A stretch of DNA of 64,000 nucleotides from Streptomyces camponoticapitis (GCF_014646115.1 NZ_BMMV01000015.1:124001-188000), one strand, 5' to 3'; numbered from the stretch's first letter, positions 44,701-59,700 are shown. Notes: generated by a model from the letters alone, not told the origin. Translations and numbers: made by a program.

Positions 44701-47700
44701 GCCCGGCGGCTGATCGAACTGGCCCTGGGCGACGACATCTCCTCGGCCGCGTCCGCACTGTCGCGGTCGGGATCGGTGCTGGACGCCGACGACCCGATCG
44801 TGATCGTCGGCATGGCCTGCCGCTACCCCGGCGGCGCCAGCACGCCGGACGAGCTGTGGCGGCTCGTCGACGACGGTGCGAGCGCGATCTCGGGCTTCCC
44901 CACGGACCGTGGGTGGGACCTGGAGGCCCTGTACGACCCCGAGCCCGGGGTGCGCGGCAAGACGTACACGCGGCACGGCGGATTCCTCGACGAGGCCGCC
45001 GAGTTCGACACCGAGTTCTTCGGCATCAGCCCCCGCGAGGCCACGGCGATGGACCCGCAGCAGCGGGTGCTCCTCCAGGTCACCTGGGAGGCTCTGGAGC
45101 GCGCCGGGATCGACCCGGACGGTCTGCAGGGAAGCAGCACCGGTGTGTTCGTGGGCGCGATGTCGCAGGAGTACGGCCCGAGGCTGCACGAGGGCGACGA
45201 CGGGCTGGGCGGCTATCTGCTCACCGGCAACACCGCGAGTGTCGTCTCCGGGCGTATCTCGTACACCTTCGGTCTGGAAGGCCCGGCGGTCACCGTCGAC
45301 ACGGCGTGCTCGTCGTCGCTCGTCGCGATGCACCAGGCCGCGCAGGCGCTGCGTGTCGGTGACTGCTCGCTGGCCCTGGCGGGCGGCGTCGCGGTCATGG
45401 CGACCCCCGGCATGTTCGTGGAGTTCGGGCAGCAGCGTGGGCTGGCGCCCGACGGCCGCTGCAAGTCGTTCGCCGGCGCCGCCGACGGCACGATCTGGGC
45501 CGAGGGCGCGGGCATGGTGCTCATGGAGCGTCTGTCGGACGCGAAGGCCAACGGCCACACGGTGTTGGCCGTCATCCGCGGCTCGGCGGTCAACCAGGAC
45601 GGTGCGAGCAACGGCCTCACCGCTCCGAACGGTCCCTCTCAGCAGCGCGTCATCAACGCCGCTCTCGCCGGAGCGGGTCTTACCGCCGACCAGGTCGACG
45701 CGGTCGAGGCCCACGGCACGGGAACGCCTCTCGGTGACCCGATCGAGGCCCAGGCACTGCTCGCGACCTACGGTCAGAACCGCGAAGAGCCCCTGTGGCT
45801 CGGGTCGTTGAAGTCCAACATCGGGCACACGCAGGCAGCCGCCGGTATCGGCGGAGTCATCAAGATGATCCAGGCCATGCGCCACGGCACCCTGCCGCAG
45901 ACGCTCCACGTGGACGAGCCCAGCCCGCACATCGACTGGACGTCCGGCAATGTGCGGCTCCTCACCGAGTCTCGTGCCTGGCCGGAGACGGATCATCCCC
46001 GCCGGGCCGCCGTCTCCTCCTTCGGCATCAGCGGCACCAACGCCCACCTCATCATCGAGCAGCCCCCGGTCACACCGGAGCCCGTGGAGAGCGGCCAGGA
46101 GCAGGACGCGCCCGAGGCGGGCCTGGTGCCCTGGTTCCTCTCCGCCAAGTCCGAAGAGGCGCTCCGCGACCAGGCGCGGCAGCTGCTCGACCACGTGACC
46201 GCGCAGCCCGATCTCCACCCCGCGCACATCGGCCAGGCGCTCACCGCGACTCGCGCGCGGTTCCAGCACCGTGCCGTGGTGATCGGTGAGGGTCGTGACG
46301 AACTCCTCGCGGGTCTGCGCTCGTTGAGCAACGACGAGACCTCCCGCGCGGTCGTCACCGGTACGGCCCGGGAAGGCACCACCGCCTTCCTGTTCACCGG
46401 GCAGGGATCGCAGCGGGCCGGTATGGGCCGGGAGTTGTACGACACGTACCCGGTGTTCCGCGACACGTTCGATGAGGTCTGCGCCACTCTCGACCGGCAT
46501 CTGAACGCCGAGGTCCCGGTCAAGGACGTCGTCTTCGCCGACGACCCGGAACTCCTCAACCAGACCCGGTACACCCAGTCCGCGCTCTTCGCCATCGAGA
46601 CCGCCCTCTACCGCCTCGTCGAGTCCTTCGGTGTCACGCCCCACCATCTGGCCGGACACTCGATCGGTGAGATCACCGCCGCCCACGTCGCCGGCATCTT
46701 CACCCTGAACGACGCCTGCCGGCTCGTGGCCGCCCGCGGCTCGCTCATGCAGGCCCTGCCGGCCAACGGCGCCATGATCTCGCTGCGCACCACCGAGGAG
46801 CAGATCCTTCCGTTCCTCGAAGGGCACGAGCACCACGTCACCGTCGCCGCCGTGAACGGGCCCAAATCGGTTGTCATCTCCGGCGACGAAGAGGCCGCCA
46901 CCCAGATCGCCGACGCCCTCGCCAAGACCGGTGTCAAGACGAAGCGTCTGACGGTCTCCCACGCGTTCCACTCGCCCCACATGGATCCCATGCTGGAGAA
47001 GTTCGAAAGCGTCGCCGCGGATCTGACGTATCACACGCCGATGATTCCGGTTGTCTCCGCGGTCACCGGCGAGCTCGCCGACCACCGCGTCACCACTCCG
47101 CAGTACTGGGTCCAGCACGTCCGCGACGCCGTCCGCTTCGCCGACACCATCACCACCCTGGACGGACTCGGCACCCGCCACTACCTCGAACTCGGACCCG
47201 ACCCCGTCCTCACCACGCTGGTCAAGGAGACCCTCACCAAGTCTCGTAGGACCACCAGCCCCACGGCCGTGCTCCGCAAGGGGCACGCCGAGGCCACCAC
47301 GCTCCTCACCGCCCTCGCCACCGCGCACACGGCCGGCGCCCCGGCGAACCTCACCACCCATCTGCCCGTCCCCGACAGCCGGCCCGACCTCCCCACGTAC
47401 CCCTTCCAGCGCCGGCGCTACTGGCTCACGGCCACCGAGGCGACAGGGGACGTGAGTTCGGCGGGGCTGACCGCCACCGGGCACCCGGTGCTCACCACCG
47501 CCGCCGAGCTTCCCGACCCGGGCGGGCTCCTGCTGACCGGCCGCGTCAACGCCTCCGCGCCCTCGTGGGCGGCGGACCACGCCGTCTTCGGCACCCCGGT
47601 CATGCCGGGCGTGGCCTTCGTCGACATGCTGCTGCACGCCGCGGCCCTGGTGGGGCGCCCCCGTATCGAGGAACTCACCCACCATGTCTTCCTGGCCCTG

Positions 47701-50700
47701 CCGGAGCACGGCGCCCTCCAACTGAGAGTCGTCGTCCGGCCGGCGGACGACTCCGGGCGCCGGACCTTCGCCGTCCACTCACGGCCCGAGGACGCCCCGC
47801 TCGGCGCCGACTGGACCTGCCACGCCACCGGTGCGCTCGGCACGGCACCCGCCGTACCGCCGGCCCTTCCGGCGGCGGACGCGGCCTGGCCCCCGGCCTC
47901 CGCCCAGGCTCTGGACACCGACGGCTTCTACCGGCGGATCGCCGAGGCCGGATTCGGTTACCAGGGGGTCTTCCAGGGGCTCGGCGCCGCCTGGGAGGAC
48001 GGCGACACGCTGTACGCCGAGGTGGCCCTGCCCACAGGGACCGCCCCGGGCTCGTACGGCGTCCACCCCGGCCTGCTCGACTCCGCGCTCCACCCGATCG
48101 CCCTGGCATCGACCCGGACGGACGGCACGCTCCTGGTGCCGTTCTCCTGGAGCGGCGTGGCACTCCACGCGAACGGGGCCCGCGCCCTGCGGGTCCAGCT
48201 CGTACGCTCGACACCGGAGACGGTCGCCCTGACGGTGACCGACCCGTCCGGTGCGCCGGTCCTGACCGTGGACTCCCTCGCCATGCGCGGAGTCCGCTCC
48301 GAGCAGCTCGAAGCGGCCAGGCCCGACCGCGACGGCGCGCTCCACGAGGTCGCCTGGCGCGCCGTACCCGCGCCGCCGCGCGCCGCCTCCCGCCCCGACG
48401 GCGCCGGCTGGGCCGTGGTCGGAGACACCCGTGACCCGCGCGTGTCCGCCGTACTCGCGGCGCTCGGTACGGCGGCCGAGTCGTTCCCGGACGCCGAGGC
48501 GCTGCGCGCTTCTCTGCGGGCCGGCGCGGCGCGGCCATCGACGGTCGTCGCCCGCTTCGCCACCGGCGGCGCGGACCCGGTCGAGGCGGCACACGCCCGG
48601 ACGCGCGACGCACTGCGTCTGCTCCAGGCGGTCCTGGCCGACGGAGCGCCGGACTCGCGTCTGGTGGTCCTCACCGAGAACGCGATGTCCACCGGAGCCG
48701 GCGACGTGTCGGCCGACATGGCCGGTGCCGCGGTCTGGGGACTGATCCGGTCGTCCCAGTCCGAGCACCCGGACCGGTTCACGCTGATCGACGTCGACGG
48801 CTCGCGGGCCTCCGACGAGGCGGTCGTGGCCGCCCTCTCCACGGGAGAGCGCCAACTGGCCCTGCGAGAGGGGCGGTTCTTCGTTCCGCGCCTCGCGCGG
48901 CTGACCCCCGGCGCGATTCCCGCGACGTTCGACGCGCGGCGCGCCGTGCTCATCACCGGAGGAACGGGCGCCCTCGGCTCCATCCTCGCGCGCCACCTGG
49001 TCACCCGGCACGGCGTCAGGAAGCTGCTGCTGACCAGCCGCAGCGGCCGTACGGCGGACAGCACCCTCACCGCGGAGCTGGCCGGACTCGGCGCCGAGGT
49101 CACGGTCGCGGCCTGCGACGCGTCGGACCGGCAGTCGCTCGAAGCCCTGCTGGCGGGTCTCCCGGAGGAGTCCCCGCTCGGCGCGGTGGTCCACTGCGCC
49201 GGTGTCCTGGACGACGGCGTGGTCACGGAGCTCACCCCGGACCGGCTGGACGACGTGCTCCGTCCGAAGGTGGACGGCGCGTGGAACCTGCACGAGCTGA
49301 CCAAGGACATGGACCTGGACGTCTTCGTCCTGTTCTCGTCGGTGGTCGGTGTCCTGGGCTCTCCCGGACAGGCGAACTACGCCGCCGCCAACTCCTTCCT
49401 CGACCAGCTCGCCGAGCACCGCCGGGCCGCCGGACTCCCCGCGAAGTCTCTCGCGTGGGGTCTGTGGGAAGCCGGTATGGCCGACACTCTGGACGAGCAG
49501 GACCGGGCGCGCATGAACCGCGGCGGACTGGCGCCGATGCCCACCGAGCGGGCGCTCGGGCTCTTCGACTCGGCCCTCGCGACGGCGCGAGCGGTGCTCG
49601 TGCCCGCCGGTGTCGACGTCTCCGGCGCACGCTCGCAGCGGGCCTCTATGCTGTCGCCGCTGCTCGCCGAACTGCTTCCCGCCCAGGCACCGCCCGCCGA
49701 GCGAAGCGGCGAGGCCGTGGACGAGTCGTCGCTGCGTCAGCGGCTCGCCGGCGTGTCCGAGGACGAGCAGCGCGAACTCCTCCTGGAGGTGCTGCGCAAG
49801 CACGTCGCGGCCGTCCTGGGTCACAGCTCGCCGCTCGCCATCGACCCCGAGAGCTCGTTCAAGGACCTCGGCTTCGACTCGCTGGCCGGTATCGAACTCC
49901 TTATGGTGCTGGGCGAGTCGATGGGACTGCACCTGCCGTCCACGATGCTGTTCGACCATCCGACGCCCGACGCGCTGATCACCCACCTCAGGGACGAACT
50001 CGTGGACGACGAGGCCCCGGTGGAGGACGCGGTGGTCACCGCCGTCGTCCCCGTGGCCCCGCGCGACGACGACGACCCGATCGCCGTCATCGGTATGGGT
50101 TGCCGCTATCCCGGTGGCGCGACCACGCCGGACGAGCTGTGGCGGCTGGTCACGGAGGGGGTGGACGCCATCGGCTCCTTCCCCTCCAACCGCGGCTGGG
50201 ATCTTGAGGAGTTGTTCGACCCCGACCCGGATGTGCGCGGGAGGACCTATGCCCGCACGGGCGGATTCCTCTACGACGCCGACCGGTTCGACCCCGAGTT
50301 CTTCGGCATCAGCCCCCGTGAGGCGCTCGCCCTCGACCCCCAGCAGCGGCTGCTGCTGGAGACCACGTGGGAGACGTTCGAGAACGCGGGCATCCGCCCC
50401 GACGCCCTGCGCGGCAAGCCGGTCGGCGTCTTCGCCGGTGTCGTCACCCAGGAGTACGGCTCCCTCGTCCACAAGGGCAGCGAGCCTGTCGACGGCTTCC
50501 TGCTGACGGGTACGACGGCGAGTGTCGCCTCCGGGCGAGTCGCCTACACACTGGGTCTTGAGGGTCCGGCGGTCACGGTCGACACGGCGTGCTCGTCGTC
50601 TCTGGTCGCGATGCACCTGGCGTGCCAGTCGCTGCGGAACGGCGAATCCACCATGGCTCTCGCCGGTGGCGCCACCGTCATGGCCAACCCGGGCATGTTC

Positions 50701-53700
50701 CTGGAGTTCAGCCGCCAGCGCGGGCTGGCGCCCGACGGCCGCTGCAAGTCGTTCGCCGGCGCCGCCGACGGCACGATCTGGGCCGAGGGCGCGGGCATGG
50801 TCCTGCTGGAGCGGCTGTCGGACGCCAAGGCCAACGGCCACACGGTGTTGGCCGTCATCCGCGGCTCGGCGGTCAACCAGGACGGTGCGAGCAACGGCCT
50901 CACCGCTCCGAACGGTCCCTCTCAGCAGCGCGTCATCAACGCCGCGCTGGCCGGAGCCGGTCTTACCGCCGACCAGGTCGACGCGGTCGAGGCCCACGGC
51001 ACGGGCACCCCGCTGGGTGACCCGATCGAGGCCCAGGCACTGCTCGCGACGTACGGCCAGGACCGCGAAGAGCCCCTGTGGCTCGGCTCGTTGAAGTCCA
51101 ACATCGGACACGCCCAGGCCGCCGCCGGTATCGGCGGAGTCATCAAGATGATCCAGGCCATGCGCCACGGCACCCTGCCGCAGACGCTCCACGTGGACGA
51201 GCCCAGCCCGCACATCGACTGGACGTCCGGCAATGTGCAGCTGCTGACGGAGGCCCGCGACTGGCCGGAGACCGACCACCCGCGTCGCTCCGCCGTCTCC
51301 TCCTTCGGCATCAGCGGCACCAACGCCCACGTCATCCTCGAACAGGCCCCGGTCACGCCGGAGCCCGTGGAGAACGACCAGGAGCAGGACACGCCCCAGG
51401 CGGCCCTCATCCCCTGGCTCCTGTCCGCCAAGACCGACCAGGCGCTCCGCGACCAGGCGCGGCAGCTGCGCGCGTACCTCGAACTCAACCCCGAGGTGCG
51501 TCCCGACCGGGTCGCCCACGCTCTCGCCACCACCCGGGCCCAGTTCCAGTACCGAGCCGTGGTGTTCGGGAACGAGCACGAGGCGTTCGACCGCGCGCTG
51601 GGCTCGCTCACCCTCGGTGAGCCGTCCCCCGCGCTGGTCCGTGGCACGCCCCACCCCGGCAAGACCGCGTTCCTCTTCACGGGACAGGGTGCGCAACGGG
51701 CCGGTATGGGCCGGGAGTTGTACGAGACCTACCCGGTGTTCCGCGACACGTTCGACGAGGTCTGCGCCACTCTCGACCGGCATCTGAACGCCGAAGTCCC
51801 GGTCAAGGACGTCGTCTTCGCCGACGACCCGGAACTCCTCAACCAGACCCGGTACACCCAGTCCGCGCTCTTCGCGATCGAGACCGCGCTCTACCGCCTG
51901 GTCGAATCGTTCGGTGTCACGCCTCAGTACTTGGCCGGACACTCGATCGGTGAAATCGCCGCCGCGCATGTCGCGGGGATCTTCTCCCTCGACGACGCGT
52001 CCCGGCTCGTGGCCGCCCGCGGCTCGCTCATGCAGGCCCTGCCGGCCAACGGCGCCATGATCTCGCTGCGCACCACCGAGGAGCAGATCCTTCCGTTCCT
52101 CGAAGGGCACGAGCACCACGTCACCATCGCCGCGGTCAACGGCCCGGACTCGATCGTCATCTCCGGCGACGAGAAGGCCGCCACCCAGATCGCGGAAACG
52201 CTCGCCGAAACCGGTGTCAAGACACGGCGCCTGACGGTCTCCCACGCCTTCCATTCGCCCCACATGGAGCCGATGCTGGACGAGTTCGAACTCGTCGCCG
52301 GAGAGCTGATCTACCACAGCCCGACGGTCCCGATCGTCTCCGCCCTCACCGGCGAACTCGCCGATCACTACATCACCACTCCGCAGTACTGGGTCCAGCA
52401 CGTCCGCGACGCCGTCCGCTTCGCCGACACCATCACCACCCTCGACCGGCTCGGCACCCGGCACTACCTCGAACTCGGACCCGACCCCGTCCTCACCGCC
52501 ATGGCACAGGACAGTGTGCCGGACGACGTCGACGCCATCCACGTCGCGACCCTGCACCGCGACCGGGACGAGAACCAGAGCTTCCTCACCGCCCTGGCCA
52601 CCGCGCACGCCAACGGCACGCAGGTCCGCTGGACCCCGGTGATCGGCGAGAGCGCGGCCCCCGCGCCCGGCCTGCCCACCTACCCCTTCCAGCGCCAGCA
52701 CTACTGGCTGGAGGCGGCGAAGCCCACCTCGGGCGCCGACGGTCTGGGGCTGACGGCGACCAGTCACCCGGTGCTGACCACGCTGGCCGAACTCCCGGAC
52801 GGCGGCGGGCACCTGTTCACCGGCCGCGTCTCGGGGAACGATCCGGACTGGGTGGCCGAGCACATCATCTTCGGGACGATGATCGTCCCCGGTGTGGCCT
52901 TCGTCGACCTCCTTCTCCACGCGGCACGCCATGTGGACTGTGAGCACATCGAGGAACTCACCCACCACGTGTTCCTCGCCGTGCCGGAGCGTGCCGCCCT
53001 TCAGCTGAGGCTTCTCGTCGAGCCGGCGGACAGCTCCGGAAGCCGGGCCTTCGCGTTCTACTCCCGGCCGGAGGACGTTCCGGTCGAGACCGACTGGACC
53101 CTCCACGCCACGGGAGCGCTCGGAGCCGAGCGCAGGGAAGTCCCCGCGGGTGCCGACTCGCTCAGGAACGAGGTCTGGCCGCCGGACATCTCGGACACCA
53201 TGGACGTGGCGGAGTTCTACCGCCGGGTCACCGACGGTGGCTTCGGCTACGGACCGCTGTTCCGGGGGCTCAAGAAGGCCTGGCAGGACGGCAACACGAC
53301 GTACGCGGAAGTCTCCCTGCCCACCGGCGCCGATCCCGGCGACTACGGCATCCACCCCGGTCTGCTCGACTCGGCGCTCCAGCCGGCCGCGCTGATCATG
53401 GGCGAGACCGAGGCGGACGACTCGATCCGGGTGCCGTTCTCCTGGGCCGGTGTCTCGCTCCACGCGACAGGGGCCAGTTCCCTGCGGATCCGCCACACGT
53501 GGACCACACCCGACACCGCGTCACTGGTCATCGCCGACCAGACGGGGACGCCGGTCATGACGATCGACTCCCTCGCCATGCGTACGGTCGGCGCCGACCA
53601 GCTCGCCGCCACCCGTGCGGCCGACGCCGGGGAGCTGTACAAGGTCGACTGGACCGAGGTCCAGTCGGTCGATGACAAGACGCAGAGCGCCGGCGCCAGG

Positions 53701-56700
53701 TGGGCCGTGGTCGCCGACCCGGGCAACGCCCAGGTCGCGGCGGCACTCTCGCCGCTCGGCGCGGCGGTCGAGGTGGCGCCGGACGCCATCACGCTTCCGA
53801 CGGCCCCGGGCGACGACACCACCAGGCCGGACGTGGTCTTCGCCTGGTGCGTCTCCGAGCCCGGCAGCGACCCGGCGCGGACCGCCCGCTCCTTCACGCA
53901 TCGCGTGCTCGGCCTCGTCCAGACGCTCCTGTCCGACGATCGGCCCGACTCCCGCCTGGTGCTCCTCACCAGGGGCGCGATGTCCATGGGTACCGGCGGC
54001 GAGGCCGATCTGGCCGGAGCGGCGGTGTGGGGACTGATCCGCACCGCGCAGACGGAACACCCCGACCGGTTCACACTGATCGACCTCGACTCCTCGGATT
54101 CGTCCCTGCGGGCCCTCCCGGCGGCTCTCGCCACCGACGAGCCCCAACTGGCCGTTCGTGACGGCCGGCTTCTCGCCCCTCGCCTCGCCCGTGTCGGCGC
54201 GAGCTCCACTGACTCCGGCGCGACCGCGTCCGCGGCGCCGTTCGACCCGGACAAGACGGTCCTCATCACCGGTGGCACCGGCGCGCTGGGCACGCTCCTC
54301 GCCCGTCACCTCGTCACCGAGCACGGCGTGAGGAAGCTGCTGCTGACGAGCCGGCGCGGACGTACGGCGGACAGCACCATCACCGAGGAACTCGCCGAAC
54401 TCGGCGCCGAGGTCACGATCGCGGCCTGCGACACGGCCGACCGGGACTCGCTGGAAGCGCTGCTGGCGAGCCTGCCGCAGGAGCACCCGCTCGGCGCGGT
54501 GGTCCACTGCGCCGGAACCCTCGACGACGGCATCGTCACGGCGCTGAGTCCGGAGCGGTTCGACGGGGTGCTCCGTCCGAAGGTGGACGGCGCGTGGAAC
54601 CTGCACGAGCTGACCCGCGACCTGGATCTGAACGCCTTCGTGATGTTCTCGTCGGTGGTCGGTGTCCTGGGCTCTCCCGGACAGTCCAACTACGCGGCAG
54701 CGAACGTCTTCCTCGACGAACTCGCCGAGCACCGCCGGGCCGCCGGACTCCCCGCGAAGTCCCTCGCGTGGGGTCTGTGGGAGAGCGGCATGGCCGACAC
54801 GCTCGACGAGCAGGACCAGGCGCGGATGAACCGCGGCGGTCTGCTGCCGATGCCCGCCGAACAGGCGCTCGGCCACTTCGACGCGGCTCTCGAAGCCGAT
54901 CAGGTCGTGGTGGTCCCGGCCAAGCTCGACCTGGCCGGGCTGCGTGCCCGCGCCGCCACGGTCCCGGTCGCGCCGGTCTTCCGCGGTCTCGTCCGTACGC
55001 CCCTGCGCAGCGCCGCCCAGTCGGCCGGCGCCGGAGCGGAGGCCGGGGCGCTGGGCCAGGCGATCGCGGGCCGTCCGGAGGCCGAGCAGGACAAGATCAT
55101 CCTCGACTTCCTGCGCAACCACGTGGCCACCGTCCTCGGACACGGATCGCCCAACTCGATCGACCCCGTGCACTCGTTCAAGGAGCTCGGGTTCGACTCG
55201 CTCAGCTCCGTGGAGCTGCGCAACTCGCTCAACAAGGCGTCGGGGATGCGACTGCCCTCCACGCTGCTCTTCGACTACCCCACCCCCACCGTGCTGGCCG
55301 GCTACATCCGGGGCCAGCTGGTGGGCAGCGGGCAGGCCGAGGCGGGTAACCAGGTGGCTCGCCGCACCACGCGCGGCGCGTCGTCGCGGAGCGACGCGGC
55401 CGACCCGATCGTGATCGTGGGTATGGGCTGCCGCTTCCCGGGTGCCGACACGCCCGAGGCGCTGTGGCAGCTGGTCGTGGACGAGCGCGACGCGGTCGGG
55501 GCCTTCCCGGACAACCGTGGCTGGGACATCGAGAACCTCTTCGACGCCGACCCGGACGTGCGCGGGAAGTCGTACGCCAGTGAGGGCGGATTCCTCTACG
55601 ACGCCGACCGGTTCGACCCCGAGTTCTTCGGCATCAGCCCCCGCGAGGCGCTCGCCCTCGACCCCCAGCAGCGGCTGCTGCTGGAGACCACGTGGGAGAC
55701 GTTCGAGAACGCGGGCATCCGCCCGGACGCCCTGCGCGGCAAGCCGGTCGGCGTCTTCGCCGGTGTCGCGGCGGCGGAGTACGTCTCGCTCACCCACCAG
55801 AGTGACGAACCCGTCGAGGGTTACCTGCTGACGGGTACGACGGCGAGTGTCGCCTCGGGACGTATCTCGTACACGCTGGGTCTGGAGGGTCCGGCGGTCA
55901 CCGTCGACACGGCCTGCTCCTCCTCGCTCGTCGCGATGCACCTGGCGTGCCAGTCGCTGCGGAACGGCGAATCCACCATGGCTCTCGCCGGTGGCGCCAC
56001 GATCATGGCCAACCCCGGCATGTTCATGGAGTTCAGCCGCCAGCGCGGGCTCGCTCCCGACAGCCGCGCCAAGTCGTACGCGGGCGCTGCCGACGGCACG
56101 ATCTGGGCCGAGGGCGCGGGCATGGTCCTGCTGGAGCGTCTGTCGGACGCCAAGGCCAACGGCCACACCGTGCTTGCCGTCATCCGCGGCTCGGCCGTCA
56201 ACCAGGACGGCGCGAGCAACGGCCTCACCGCCCCCAACGGACCGTCCCAGCAGCGCGTCATCAACGCCGCGCTCGCCGGCGCCGGGCTCAGCCCCGACCA
56301 GGTCGACGCGGTCGAAGGACACGGCACCGGAACGCCCCTCGGCGACCCGATCGAGGCCCAGGCACTGCTCGCGACCTACGGTCAGAACCGCGAAGAGCCC
56401 CTGTGGCTCGGGTCGTTGAAGTCCAACATCGGACACGCCCAGGCCGCCGCCGGTATCGGCGGAGTCATCAAGATGATCCAGGCCATGCGCCACGGGACAC
56501 TCCCCCGGACGCTCCACGTGGACGAGCCCAGTCCTCAGATCGACTGGGAGTCGGGCAATGTGCAGCTCCTCACCGAGGCGCGTGCCTGGCCCGAGACCGA
56601 CCACCCGCGCCGCTCCGCCGTCTCCTCCTTCGGCATCAGCGGCACCAACGCCCATCTGATCCTTGAGGAAGCTCCCACCCCGACCCACCCGGAGTCGGCG

Positions 56701-59700
56701 CACGACACCGAGCCGACGGTCACCACGGTCCCCTGGCTCCTGTCCGCCAAGACCGAGCAGGCGCTCCGCGACCAGGCGCGGCAGTTGAGCGCGTATCTCG
56801 AACGCGACACCGAGGTGCGGCCGGACCAGGTCGCCCACGCGCTCGCCTCCACCCGGTCCCAGTTCCAGCACCGCGCCGTGGTCGTCGGTGAGGGTCGTGA
56901 CGAACTCCTCGCGGGACTCCTCGCGCTGAGCGAAGACGAGACCTCACGTACCGTCGTCACCGGAACGGCACGCCAGGGCGGTACCGCGTTCCTCTTCACG
57001 GGACAGGGTGCGCAGCGGGCCGGTATGGGCCGGGAGTTGTACGACACGTACCCGGTGTTCCGCGACACGTTCGACGAGGTCTGCACGACTCTCGACCGGC
57101 ATCTGAACGCCGAAGTCCCGGTCAAGGACGTCGTCTTCGCCGACGACCCCACCCTGCTGAACCAGACCCGGTACACCCAGTCCGCGCTCTTCGCCATCGA
57201 GACCGCCCTCTACCGCCTGGTCGAATCGTTCGGTGTCACGCCCCACCATCTGGCCGGACACTCGATCGGTGAGATCACCGCCGCCCACGTCGCCGGCATC
57301 TTCACCCTGAACGACGCCTGCCGACTCGTGGCCGCACGCGGCTCACTCATGCAGGCCCTGCCCGCCAACGGCGCCATGATCTCCCTGCGTGCCACCGAGG
57401 AACAGGTCCTCCCGCTGCTGGAGGGCCACGAGCACCACGTCACCATCGCCGCGGTCAACGGCCCGGACTCGATCGTCATCTCCGGCGACGAGAAGGCCGC
57501 CACCCAGATCGCGGAGACGCTCGCCGAAACCGGTGTCAAGACACGGCGCCTGACGGTCTCCCACGCCTTCCACTCCCCTCACATGGATCCCATGCTGGAG
57601 GAGTTCGAACGCGTCGCCGCGGATCTGACGTACCACAGCCCGACCGTCCCGATCGTCTCCGCCGTCACCGGCGAACTCGCCGACCACCGCATCACCACCC
57701 CGCGGTACTGGGTCCAGCACGTCCGCGACGCCGTCCGCTTCGCCGACACCATCACCACCCTCGACGGACTCGGCACCCGCCACTACCTCGAACTCGGACC
57801 CGACCCCGTCCTCACCACCCTCGCCAACGAAACCCTCAGCACCACGAACGGCACCCACGCCTCGACCCCGGCCTCCGTGCTCCGCAAGGGACACCGCGAG
57901 GCCGCCGCACTCCTCACCGCCCTCGCCACCGCGCACACGGCCGGCGCTCCCGCCGACCTCACCGCCCACCTGCCCTCTCGCCGGACCCGGCCCGACCTCC
58001 CCACGTACCCCTTCCAGCGCCAGCGCTACTGGCTGGACCAGGCGGCTCCCGCCTCAAAGGTCCGACACGGCTCGGGGCACCCCCTCCTCACGGCGGCGAT
58101 CCCTCTGCCCGACGGGGAAGGCGCGGTGTTCACCGGCCGGGTTTCCCTCAAGGCGCAGCCCTGGCTGCGGGACCACGTGGTGCACGGAACGGTCGTGCTG
58201 CCGGGTGTCGCCTTCGTGGATCTCCTGCTGCACGCCGGCGGGTACGTCGACTGCGACCAGATCGAAGAGCTCACGCACCACGCGTTCCTCGCGGTGCCCG
58301 AGCAGGGTGGCCGGGAGCTGCGGGTCACCGTGGGCGCCGCGGACGAGGGCGGGCGGCGACCGTTCTCCCTCTACTCGGCACCGGAGAGCGAGGTCGCCGA
58401 GGAGGCGGCCGAGTGGACGCGGCACGCCAGTGGCTTCCTCACCGGCTCGGCGCCGGAGCCCGACTTCGATCTGACGGTCTGGCCGCCCGCGGAGGGCGAG
58501 GCCGTCGAGATGGACGAGTTCTACCGGGGCTTCATCGGGCGCGGATACGACTACGGGCCGCTGTTCCAGGGCTTCAAGGCGGGCTGGCGGGTCGGTGACA
58601 CCCTCTACGCGGAGATCGCGCTCCCGGAGGGCACGGACCCCGAGGCGTACGGCATCCACCCCGCGCTCCTCGACTCGGCACTGCACCCGCTGATGCTCTT
58701 CTGGTACGGGTCGGACGCCGTACGGCTGCCCTTCTCCTGGAGCGGTGTGGCTCTGCACGCCTTCGGCCCGTCCCGGCTGCGGGTGCGGCTGACCCGCTCC
58801 GAGCGGGATCTGATGTCGCTGGCGGTGGCCGATCCCACCGGCGCCCCGGTCCTGACCATCACCGGTCTGTCCATGCGTGAGGTGGCCTCCGACCAGGTCG
58901 CCGCCGCCCGTGCCCAGCAGAGCAACGCCCTGTACGAGATGGGCTGGAGCCCCCTCTCCGCGCCGGCGTCCGTCGACGGCGGCCGGTGGGCGGGACTCGG
59001 TCTGACGGACCTGACGGCCGCGCTCCGCGGAGCCGGGGTCGACGTGGTGGACCACTCCACCCTCGCCACACTGGGCGGGCCGGCGTCGAACGGCGCCAGG
59101 CCGCCGAAGATCGTGCTGGCCGGGCCCGGACGCTTCGACGGCGACGACCTCGCGGCGCACACCCACACCTCGGTCGACGAACTGGTGAGGCTGATCCGGG
59201 ACTTCGTCTCGGACGACGCCCTCGCCGACTCGCGGCTGGTGGTGGTGACCCGGAACGCGGTGGCCACGGAGGACGGCGAGGAGGTGCCGGACCCGGCGGG
59301 GACCGCGGTATGGGGTCTGATGCGTACGGCGGGGTCGGAGTACCCCGACCGGTTCGTGGTCGTCGACATCGACGGCTCGGACGCCACTCTCGCCGCGCTC
59401 CCGGCGGCACTCTCCACGGGTGAGCCGCAACTGGCCGTCCGCGAGGGCAGGTTGCTCGTACCTCGACTGGTGCACGCGACGCTGCCCACCCAGGAGGACG
59501 GCGGGGACGCCGAAGTGACCGGTGCCGGGTTCGACCCCGAGGGGACCGTACTCATCACCGGCGGCACCGGCACCCTCGGCAGCCTGCTGGCCCGCCACCT
59601 GGTGGAGCGGCACGGCGTACGGCATCTGCTCCTGGCGAGCCGGCGCGGCGCGGCCGCGGACGGTGCGACGGAGCTGGCCGCCGAGCTGAAGGCACTGGGC

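Larger units (their letters stand above)
44788..50000 (+). other. PKS extension module 1: KS-AT(malonyl)-DH-KR-ACP
   Basis: KS 44788-46065 has Cys at 45307 (DTACSSS). AT 46378-47430 has GHSIGE (Ser 46660) and HAFH (46960-46971). DH about 47479-48320 has His at 47578 (HAVFGTPVMP) and Asp at 48079 (DSALHP). KR about 48350-49640 has GGTGALG, LDD near 49207, Ser 49339 and Tyr 49378, B-type. ACP 49790-50000 has Ser at 49879. It is predicted to add a C2 unit and leave an E double bond. Confidence 0.9.

Noticed and set aside
47479..48320. Possibility that the DH domains are inactive because of YGP variations in module 1 (YQG) and DSALQ in module 2
   Set aside because: The catalytic His and Asp are present in all and the variants occur in active DHs; no reason to call them dead.
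44452..53496. Very long open frames on the minus strand opposite the PKS gene (1108 and 1905 codons)
   Set aside because: They mirror the third-position GC bias of the PKS on the other strand. Their translations are Arg/Gly/Val/His-rich without domains, and the plus-strand frame is unambiguous PKS.
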